The notes under the pieces: model-generated
Database searches by the model: none
Told to the model about the DNA's origin: nothing
The model's input: only the letters and a program-made list of their open reading frames with translations
Translations under genes and position numbers: made by a program
Shown here: piece by piece, positions 1-4,989 of the stretch
Numbering within the stretch: the stretch's first letter is position 1
Layout of the letters: the number at the start of each line of letters is the position of its first letter
Assembly: GCA_943914115.1 (NCBI GenBank)
Contig: CALUAU010000096.1
Span: 1 to 7,729, forward strand
Direction of reading: 5' to 3'
Source of the DNA: an uncultured Microbacteriaceae bacterium
GTDB lineage: Bacteria; Actinomycetota; Actinomycetes; Actinomycetales; Microbacteriaceae
DNA length: 7,729 bases

Positions 1-142
1 ACCATTTATACCGCCTCAAAGCTGAGCCCGCCTCACCAACTGAGTCGTCCGGCAACCGGCAGCGAACAGATGCTGCTGTGGCCAGGTGTCATGACCACTG
101 CAATGCCACTGAACCCACCACCTACGAAAGTGAATCAACTCA
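1..142. other. Upstream spacer of the flavoprotein gene, no gene recognised
   Basis: I see no supportable gene here; the short open frames in both directions have no family resemblance. The spacer holds small symmetric elements: an 8-bp palindrome GTCATGAC at 88-95, flanked by arms GTGGC (78-82) and GCCAC (105-109), and a direct repeat CCACTG at 95-100 and 107-112. These could be a regulator site for the flavoprotein gene, but none matches an operator I know. No good -35/-10 pair is visible, and the match to a ribosome binding site before the ATG at 143 is weak (GAAAG about 12 nt upstream). Confidence 0.3.
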
Positions 143-715
143 ATGACCAAGCACATCAGCGTAATTGTCGGCAGTCTGCGCCGCGGCTCGTTCGCGCGAA
201 AGATTGCGCAGAACGTCATCCCGCTGTTCCCCGAGGGCTACCGGGCCAGCCTCGTCGAGATTCGAGATCTTCCGCTCTACGACTTCGACTACGACGACCC
301 GGAGGTCACCGACAAGCCAGTCCCCACCGAATACACCGCCTTCCGAAACACGATCAAATCCTCTGACGGCATCCTGTTTGTGACACCCGAGAACAACCGC
401 ACGATTCCGGCGTGTGTGAAGAACGCAGTCGATGTTGGTTCCAAGCCCAATAGTGATGTGGCCTGGAAGGGATTGCCGGTGGGCATCATCAGCCACTCGG
501 TGGGCCGAATGGGTGGCTACTCGTCGCAAAAGAATCTGCGCCTAGCGCTCTCCTACTTCGATATGCCGACAGTGGGGCAGCCAGAGGTGTTCCTGTCACA
601 ATCACCGGAGCTGTTCGAAGGCGGTGACACGATCGTGCGCGAATCGACTGTGGCGTTCCTGCAGGACTACATTGATCGCTTCAGCAGCTTGGTAGCCGAC
701 CACAGCCGCAGCTAA
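143..715 (+). CDS. NAD(P)H-dependent FMN reductase family flavoprotein
   Basis: This 190-residue protein belongs to the NADPH-dependent FMN reductase family (flavodoxin-like fold; relatives include the ChrR/YieF quinone reductases and azoreductases). Such soluble FMN-binding dimers pass electrons from NAD(P)H to quinones, flavins or other acceptors. The N-terminus gives the first beta strand and the FMN-phosphate loop, ISVIVGSLRRGSFARKI, with G10-S11 and S16. The second FMN motif is at residues 82-96 (PENNRTIPACVKNAV), and a glycine-rich loop ISHSVGRMGG lies at 115-124. Length is typical (about 180-200 residues). The usual PEYN motif is PENN here, and the aromatic residue usually found after the KNAID segment is missing (KNAVDVGSKP), so flavin packing or substrate choice may differ. 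The substrate cannot be named from sequence. The gene lies 131 bp before azlC on the same strand, with no obvious functional link. The ATG start directly precedes the FMN fold and fits the family; the Shine-Dalgarno match is poor. Confidence 0.88.
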   Translation: MTKHISVIVGSLRRGSFARKIAQNVIPLFPEGYRASLVEIRDLPLYDFDYDDPEVTDKPVPTEYTAFRNTIKSSDGILFVTPENNRTIPACVKNAVDVGSKPNSDVAWKGLPVGIISHSVGRMGGYSSQKNLRLALSYFDMPTVGQPEVFLSQSPELFEGGDTIVRESTVAFLQDYIDRFSSLVADHSRS

Positions 716-727
716 GCCCGCTCGCTG

Positions 728-763
728 GCCGTAACGGCAACTGCGGTCGAGTAACCGTCGACC
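728..763. repeat. Two small tandem hairpins after the flavoprotein gene
   Basis: Just after the stop at 715 are two perfect small dyads: GCCGT-A-ACGGC at 728-738, and GGTCGA / TCGACC at 745-750 and 758-763 around a 7-nt loop. Neither is followed by a T-run, so they are not convincing intrinsic terminators. They may slow or stop transcription from the flavoprotein gene, or be chance structures in GC-rich DNA. Confidence 0.3.
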
Positions 764-777
764 CCATCACTAGCGGG

Positions 778-797
778 ATTGCGTGGTCCACGGCAAT
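778..797. promoter_or_regulatory. Candidate operator dyad upstream of azlCD
   Basis: The sequence reads ATTGC-GTGG-T-CCAC-G-GCAAT: nine-base arms around a central T787, symmetric except for one extra G at 792. It lies about 50-60 bp before the likely azlC start, where a repressor or activator would bind. AzlCD/BrnFE exporters are often controlled by an Lrp-type regulator, but no regulator gene is in the window and I do not claim an Lrp site. A further 6-bp dyad (CACCGG 813-818, CCGGTG 826-831) lies between it and the gene. Confidence 0.35.
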
Positions 798-846
798 CAG
801 TCGCGGTGCCGCCACCGGTTTGGCCCCGGTGCGAATTGGCGTGAGA

Positions 847-1554
847 ATGGCGGGTATGAAACGAGCGACCGCGGCCCTGGGGCAAGACGTGCGCCAGGGG
901 CTGGTCGACAGCTTCCCGGTGCTGTTTGCGTTCCTTCCGCTCGGGTTGTCGTTTGGGATGTACGCCGTTGCACTGGGGCTCGACTGGTATTGGGCGCCTA
1001 TCACCGCGCTGTTTGTCTTCGCCGGTTCGCTCGAGTTTCTCGCGGTGTCGATGCTGCTCACCGGAGCGCCGCTACCGGCTGTTGCCACGACCACGTTTTT
1101 CGTGAACGCACGCCACGTCTTTTATGGTCTCTCGGTGCCGCTCGAACGCATCCGGCCGCTACCTCTGCGGCTCTACTCCATTCACGCGCTTACCGATGAG
1201 TCGTATGCGGTGCTCGGCTCAAAAAACCCCGACGAGCTCACGCCAACCCGCATGTTGACGGTGCAGATCTCCACCCACTTTTATTGGACTGCCAGTGTCA
1301 TGGTTGGCGCGCTCGCGGCCACCGCGATTCCCTTTGACCTCAGCTTCATGGGTTTTGCGATGACGGCGCTGTTCGTGGTGCTGGCCCTCGAGGCGCTCAA
1401 ACGCAGCCGTGAGTTTGGTTTGGCTGCCGCGGCCCTGGTTGTCGCGGTGATCGCCGCAATGGTGGCCAGTGAGGCGATGCTGGTGGCGTCAATGCTCATT
1501 TATCTTGTGATTGCGCTCACGGTGGTGCTGGTGCGGAGGCGGTCGCTGACGTGA
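847..1554 (+). CDS. azlC: AzlC family branched-chain amino acid exporter, large subunit
   Basis: Integral membrane large subunit of a two-component exporter. In Bacillus subtilis AzlCD confers azaleucine resistance; in Corynebacterium the homologous BrnFE exports isoleucine, leucine, valine and methionine. From ATG 847 the protein has 235 residues, normal for the family. Family marks are the N-terminal RQGLVDSFPVLFAFLPLGLSFG, the FAGSLEFLAVSMLL segment (residues 58-71, usually FAGASQF-like), NARHVFYGLS at 87-96 and TDESYAV at 116-122. Several hydrophobic segments follow, and the C-terminus is basic (VRRRSLT). The start is uncertain: TTG 820, GTG 841, ATG 847 and ATG 856 are all in frame and none has a clear ribosome binding site. 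847 or 856 best fits the family, whose members begin shortly before the RQG segment. The stop overlaps the GTG start of azlD by 4 bp, so translation is probably coupled. The substrate is inferred from the family; methionine and branched-chain amino acids are the likely candidates. Confidence 0.9.
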   Translation: MAGMKRATAALGQDVRQGLVDSFPVLFAFLPLGLSFGMYAVALGLDWYWAPITALFVFAGSLEFLAVSMLLTGAPLPAVATTTFFVNARHVFYGLSVPLERIRPLPLRLYSIHALTDESYAVLGSKNPDELTPTRMLTVQISTHFYWTASVMVGALAATAIPFDLSFMGFAMTALFVVLALEALKRSREFGLAAAALVVAVIAAMVASEAMLVASMLIYLVIALTVVLVRRRSLT

Positions 1555-1871
1555 ACCTGACGTATTCGATCGCCATTATTGCGGTGATGGCAGTGATTAC
1601 TTTTGCGCTGCGCGCACTGCCATTCGCATTCGGTAAGTGGCTGCGCGAACAGCCCGTGGTGCGCGAGCTCAGCCTGCTGCTGCCAATCGGTGTGATGACG
1701 GTGCTGGTGGTCTATTCGCTGCGCGACACGAGTTTTGCTGGCACCAACTGGGTGGCACCTGCCGTGGGGGTTGTGGTCACCGCCGGGCTGCACCTATGGC
1801 GGTGGAATATCTTGTTGAGCCTGATCGGTGGTGTCGGGACCTACGGTATTACGCTGCTGATTTTGGCCTAG
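1551..1871 (+). CDS. azlD: AzlD family branched-chain amino acid exporter, small subunit
   Basis: This 106-residue membrane protein is the partner of AzlC; both subunits are needed for branched-chain amino acid export in characterised systems (AzlCD, BrnFE). It has the usual AzlD length and layout: an N-terminal helix running into TFALRALPF (residues 17-25), the motif LPIGVMTVLVVYSL (44-57) and a C-terminal helix from about residue 87. The start is a GTG inside the azlC stop (GTGA overlap). A GGAGG stands at 1535-1539, 11 nt upstream and within azlC, so both re-initiation and direct initiation are possible. The 3' end overlaps the 3' end of the convergent acyltransferase gene by 23 bp, leaving no room for a spacer terminator between them. 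The pairing with azlC makes the call secure; the exact substrate is inferred. Confidence 0.9.
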   Translation: MNLTYSIAIIAVMAVITFALRALPFAFGKWLREQPVVRELSLLLPIGVMTVLVVYSLRDTSFAGTNWVAPAVGVVVTAGLHLWRWNILLSLIGGVGTYGITLLILA

Positions 1872-2841
1872 CGACCAGTCGGCGCAGCTGTTCGATGCGG
1901 ATGGGCAGCTCGAATGCCCACGACACAGAGCGGTAGACGTAGATCATCAGCAGCGGGAAACCGAAGGTGAAGACGGCGATGATCAGCCAGGCAGCGGCAG
2001 GCGGCAGCACGTTCGCCCAGGGGGCCAGTGCTCGCGCGGTAATCAGCATCGAAATCGGATGCGCGCAGAACATCACGATCGAGTGGCGCCCAACCAGTTC
2101 GAGGAAGGGTAGCCGCGGCAGTCGCGGTGCCAGCCACAGCAGAAAAGCGAGCCCCGGAAGCGAGGCGAACACCGCGAGTGGATAGTTCGGCAGCACCTGG
2201 ATGAACCGGTTGACGGATGCGTAGGCGATGATAACTGCGGCAACCCCCATCACGATCGGGAACCACACCCCCAGCTGCTGTATTCGTGACAGATGGGGAG
2301 CCAGCGCCGCCCCGGCGAAGAAAAAGAAGCTCCAGAACAGAAAGAACCGGATGTCTTGATCGGTTTCGCCAATAAGCAGCAGTGTGAGCGGGCCGATGAG
2401 TGCGAGCACGGCGGCAGGGATGAACCGCACCAGTGGTGCGATGAGATACACCCCGAGCAGCACCGCCAGAAACCACAGGTGCAGCGGGCCCGAACGCCAG
2501 TAGTTGATGTTGAGCAGGTCGACGTGGTCGACGACGGCAATGGCGGTGAACACACCCCAGACGAGGTAGGGCCACAGGATGCGCGACACCTTGCCCCACA
2601 GATAGGCGTCGAGCGGCTTTTTCAGCGAGGGCAACAGCAGCAGCCCCGAGAGCACCAGCAGCAGCGGCACTCGGTATGGCTCCAGCGACCCGAAAAGGAT
2701 CTGCCGCCCCTCGAAGCGGAAGTCGAATCCGAACTGGCGCGGAAAATCGAATGAGTGATTGAAAGCAATCAGGATGACGGCGAGGCCACGTAGCGCATCC
2801 ATCCAGTGCATTCGGGTGCGATCAGCTTTGGGTTGCGTCAT
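1849..2841 (-). CDS. Acyltransferase-3 family membrane protein
   Basis: A 330-residue polytopic membrane protein of the acyltransferase-3 family, whose members move acyl groups onto sugars, glycans, lipids or secondary metabolites at the membrane. The N-terminal signature is clear: MHWMDALRGLAVILIAFNHS at residues 11-30, with the conserved Arg18 and the catalytic His29. SRILWPYLVWG (86-96), HLWFLAVLLGVYLIAP (121-136) and the late GRHSIVMFCAHP (251-262) also match the family pattern. About nine or ten hydrophobic segments are visible, and the tail is basic. I chose the start at 2841 because AGGAGGT lies just upstream; the longer frame from 2859 would place this site inside the coding region. 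The gene is convergent with azlD (23-bp overlap) and divergent from serA (139 bp between starts). The acceptor cannot be deduced, and no glycan or lipid biosynthesis genes sit beside it. Confidence 0.85.
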   Translation of the reverse strand: MTQPKADRTRMHWMDALRGLAVILIAFNHSFDFPRQFGFDFRFEGRQILFGSLEPYRVPLLLVLSGLLLLPSLKKPLDAYLWGKVSRILWPYLVWGVFTAIAVVDHVDLLNINYWRSGPLHLWFLAVLLGVYLIAPLVRFIPAAVLALIGPLTLLLIGETDQDIRFFLFWSFFFFAGAALAPHLSRIQQLGVWFPIVMGVAAVIIAYASVNRFIQVLPNYPLAVFASLPGLAFLLWLAPRLPRLPFLELVGRHSIVMFCAHPISMLITARALAPWANVLPPAAAWLIIAVFTFGFPLLMIYVYRSVSWAFELPIRIEQLRRLVARPKSAA

Positions 2842-2844
2842 CGC

Positions 2845-2851
2845 ACCTCCT
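2845..2851 (-). promoter_or_regulatory. Strong ribosome binding site fixing the acyltransferase start
   Basis: On the minus strand AGGAGGT stands 3 nt before the ATG at 2841. This near-perfect anti-Shine-Dalgarno match decides against the upstream ATG at 2859. The spacing is short but workable. Confidence 0.75.
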
Positions 2852-2949
2852 GAACACATCTATCGACCTCGTCTGCTGCGTGAGTTTCGAAAACACACGG
2901 TAGCGCAGTTGTTCGAGCACCCCGGTGGTGGAATGCGGGATGCCGTGAA

Positions 2950-2961
2950 TGGTGTTCACCA
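2950..2961. promoter_or_regulatory. Candidate operator dyad in the serA promoter
   Basis: TGGTG-TT-CACCA is a perfect dyad with 5-bp arms and a 2-bp centre, ending 6 bp before the putative serA -10 box. A protein bound here would block RNA polymerase. The outer TGGT/ACCA arms recall half-sites of some GntR-type regulators, but this is a resemblance only. No regulator gene is in the window. Confidence 0.3.
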
Positions 2962-2967
2962 GAGTCG

Positions 2968-2973
2968 TAAGAT
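2968..2973 (+). promoter_or_regulatory. Putative -10 box for a leaderless serA transcript
   Basis: TAAGAT fits the actinobacterial TAnnnT -10 pattern and ends 7 nt before the serA ATG at 2981, which puts the expected transcription start at or next to the start codon. No convincing -35 hexamer is found about 17 bp upstream. The only purine-rich stretch before the ATG (GGAG at 2976-2979) is 1 nt from it, too close for a Shine-Dalgarno. This supports leaderless translation. Confidence 0.5.
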
Positions 2974-2980
2974 ATGGAGT

Positions 2981-4192
2981 ATGAAGGCACTGCTGCTCGA
3001 GAACATTCACCCTGACGCAACTCGCATTCTTGAAGGCGAAGGAATTGAGGTCGAAACCCGTAAGGGCGCCCTCGATGAGGACGAGCTGATTGCGGCTCTC
3101 GACGGTGTGGAGCTGCTGGGTATTCGGTCGAAGACTCGGCTCACACGGCGGGTGCTCGAAGCCAACCCGCAGCTGATTGCCGCGGGTGCCTTCTCGATTG
3201 GTACCAATCAGATCGATCTCGAGGCCGCTGCCGAACACTCAGTGGTGGTGTTCAACGCCCCCTACTCGAACACGCGCTCGGTGGTTGAATTGGCCATTGG
3301 TGAGATCATCGCCATGGCCCGCCACCTCGGTGACCACAACCGCATGATGCACGACGGTGTGTGGAACAAAACCGCCAAGGGTTCGCACGAGGTTCGCGGT
3401 CGCACCCTGGGCATCGTGGGTTACGGCAATGTCGGTTCGCAGCTGTCGGTGCTCGCCGAGGCGCTGGGGATGCACGTGTACTTCTACGATGTGGTTGACC
3501 GGATGGCGATCGGTAACGCCGTGCGCTGCCGCACCCTCGAAGAGCTTTTGGAGACGGTCGAAACCGTTTCGATTCACGTGGACGGTCGTCCCGAAAACAC
3601 CAACCTTTTCGACCGTGAAACGATCGCCATGATGCGTCCGCGTTCGCTGCTCATCAACCTGTCGCGCGGTCACGTGGTCGACCATGATGCGCTCCGTGAG
3701 GCGATTGAGTCGGGCCATATCGCCGGTGCCGCGGTAGATGTTTTCCCGAATGAACCGAAGAAGATGGGTGACCCGTTTGAGTCGGTGTTGCGCGGGCTCG
3801 ACAATGTGCTGCTAACCCCGCATATTGGTGGCTCGACCGCCGAGGCGCAGGAGGGGATTGGCCGCTTTGTGGCAGGGAAGTTCCGCGACTACCTCAATTC
3901 GGGTTCGACCTATATGTCGGTCAATCTTCCCGAGATTCAACTGGCACCCATCACCACCGGCGTGCGACTGCTGCACCTGCACCGCAACGAGCCGAACGTG
4001 CTCGCTCGGGTGAACACACTGCTGGGTGCCGCCGGCGCCAATATCGACAGCCAGCAGCTGGCCACCAGTGGCAGCATCGGCTACGCGGTTACCGACTGTT
4101 CGAATGGTGTGCCGAGCGATGTGATTGACCAGCTGCGTGACCTTGACGCCACGATGCGTCTGACGGTGCTTGGCGGTGCCGACCGCCGCTAG
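2981..4192 (+). CDS. serA: D-3-phosphoglycerate dehydrogenase, E. coli type with ACT domain
   Basis: SerA oxidises 3-phosphoglycerate to 3-phosphohydroxypyruvate with NAD+, the first committed step of serine synthesis in the cytosol. The product is 403 residues, close to E. coli SerA (410). The substrate and NAD domains occupy about residues 1-310. The Rossmann motif is GIVGYGNVGSQ with G147, G149 and G152. The catalytic set R229, E258 and H281 keeps exactly the spacing of E. coli R240, E269 and H292, and W128 matches W139. A C-terminal ACT domain (about 328-400) holds H334, N336 and N354, matching the serine-binding H344, N346 and N364 of E. coli, so feedback inhibition by serine is likely. 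Many actinobacteria carry a longer form of about 530 residues with an extra ASB domain, which is absent here. The ATG at 2981 starts directly at the first beta strand; the frame is open upstream to 2759, but that part overlaps the acyltransferase start and has no family match. The neighbour downstream is hemQ, 89 bp away. Confidence 0.95.
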   Translation: MKALLLENIHPDATRILEGEGIEVETRKGALDEDELIAALDGVELLGIRSKTRLTRRVLEANPQLIAAGAFSIGTNQIDLEAAAEHSVVVFNAPYSNTRSVVELAIGEIIAMARHLGDHNRMMHDGVWNKTAKGSHEVRGRTLGIVGYGNVGSQLSVLAEALGMHVYFYDVVDRMAIGNAVRCRTLEELLETVETVSIHVDGRPENTNLFDRETIAMMRPRSLLINLSRGHVVDHDALREAIESGHIAGAAVDVFPNEPKKMGDPFESVLRGLDNVLLTPHIGGSTAEAQEGIGRFVAGKFRDYLNSGSTYMSVNLPEIQLAPITTGVRLLHLHRNEPNVLARVNTLLGAAGANIDSQQLATSGSIGYAVTDCSNGVPSDVIDQLRDLDATMRLTVLGGADRR

Positions 4193-4230
4193 TTTCGCGT
4201 CCGGCCGCAGCGGGTGTTGGCGCATCTCGC

Positions 4231-4244
4231 CGGTTCAAAAACCG
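4231..4244. repeat. Small hairpin between serA and hemQ
   Basis: CGGTT-CAAA-AACCG forms a 5-bp stem with a 4-nt loop, 39 nt after the serA stop. No T-run follows, so it is at most a weak terminator. The rest of the 89-bp gap holds only the hemQ promoter element. Confidence 0.3.
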
Positions 4245-4269
4245 CGGGTCGCATCGCGTTGCCGCCGAG

Positions 4270-4275
4270 TAAGCT
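4270..4275 (+). promoter_or_regulatory. Putative -10 box for a leaderless hemQ transcript
   Basis: TAAGCT matches TAnnnT and ends 6 nt before the hemQ ATG at 4282, predicting transcription to begin exactly on the A of ATG. The G-run at 4276-4280 is 1 nt from the ATG and cannot act as a normal Shine-Dalgarno. No clear -35 is seen. This is the same arrangement as before serA, with a shared GTAAG core. Confidence 0.5.
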
Positions 4276-4281
4276 GGGGGC

Positions 4282-4989
4282 ATGGCAGAAACAACTCAGC
4301 CTTCTGGCAATCTCACGCAGTACACCACCTACACCGTGTTCCGGCGACCGGTATCGGCACCCGACATTAACGACCTGGCGGGCGCTACCGCCGCGGTTGA
4401 AGCAGCACTGGCTGAGGTGACCGGTACGGACGTTACGGTTCGTGGTCTCTACGATGTGTCGGGCTTCCGTCACGACGGTGATGTGTTGCTGTGGATGCAC
4501 GGCGATGACCCCGAGGCACTGCAGGCTGCGATTCGTCGCATCCGCATGACCGCGTTGTTCGCACAGCTTGAAACCACCTGGAATGTGGTGGGTGTGCACC
4601 GCGCCGCCGAGTTCAACGAGCGGCACATGCCGGCGTTCATGTACGGCAAAGAGCCGAAGAAGTGGATCAGCATCTACCCGTTCGTGCGCTCGTACGACTG
4701 GTACCTGCTCGATGAAGCTGACCGCAGCGAGATGCTGCGCGATCACGGGATGCGTGGCGGCAAGTTCAAGTCGGTGCTCGCGAACACCGTGGCGGCGTTC
4801 GCGATCAGCGACTACGAGTGGATGCTCGCCTTTGAATCTGACGAGCTGTACGAGATCGTCGACATGATGCGCGATCTGCGCTACACCGAGGCGCGCCGCC
4901 ACGTGCGTCACGAGACGCCGTTCTATGCGGGCCGTCGCATTGCAGCGAGCGAACTGGGCACGGTGCTTCGACACGGGGCGGGTGCCTAG
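4282..4989 (+). CDS. hemQ: Coproheme decarboxylase (HemQ/ChdC), actinobacterial type
   Basis: HemQ (also ChdC) carries out the last step of coproporphyrin-dependent heme synthesis: it removes two propionate carboxyls of coproheme, using hydrogen peroxide, to give heme b. The protein has 235 residues and the chlorite-dismutase-like two-domain ferredoxin fold. Hallmarks are QYTTYTVFRRP near the N-terminus, YPFVRSYDWYLL (132-143) carrying the catalytic Tyr132, and LRDHGMRG (152-159) carrying the proximal heme ligand His155. H115, in ERHMPAF, aligns with the distal base His118 of Corynebacterium diphtheriae ChdC; the Tyr and His offsets agree exactly (Y135/H158 there). The C-terminal part EARRHVRHETPFYAGRR is the usual actinobacterial ending. 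The stop codon is followed immediately by hemH, which supplies the coproheme, so the two products catalyse consecutive steps and are probably co-translated. A leaderless start is suggested by the upstream box. Confidence 0.95.
   Translation: MAETTQPSGNLTQYTTYTVFRRPVSAPDINDLAGATAAVEAALAEVTGTDVTVRGLYDVSGFRHDGDVLLWMHGDDPEALQAAIRRIRMTALFAQLETTWNVVGVHRAAEFNERHMPAFMYGKEPKKWISIYPFVRSYDWYLLDEADRSEMLRDHGMRGGKFKSVLANTVAAFAISDYEWMLAFESDELYEIVDMMRDLRYTEARRHVRHETPFYAGRRIAASELGTVLRHGAGA

Noticed and set aside
1..12. TATAAA-like box on the minus strand at the left edge
   Set aside because: It could be a promoter leading out of the window, but no -35 or downstream gene can be seen, so it is not supportable.
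2293..2754. Plus-strand open frame of 153 codons, Glu/Gln/Arg-rich, opposite the acyltransferase gene
   Set aside because: A charged, motif-free product is what the antisense of a hydrophobic membrane protein gives; there is no ribosome binding site.
2759..2980. Upstream extension of the serA reading frame (74 extra residues)
   Set aside because: It overlaps the start and ribosome binding site of the divergent acyltransferase gene, has no family resemblance, and SerA proteins begin at the MKALLLEN strand, where a -10 box also points.
4231..4244. Hairpin after serA as an intrinsic terminator
   Set aside because: The stem is only 5 bp and no T-run follows, so I list it only as a small hairpin.
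4189..4974. Long minus-strand open frame (261 codons) opposite hemQ
   Set aside because: hemQ on the plus strand is a certain gene with all catalytic residues. The minus frame is Arg/His/Val-rich with no motif, which is usual for the antisense of a GC-rich gene.
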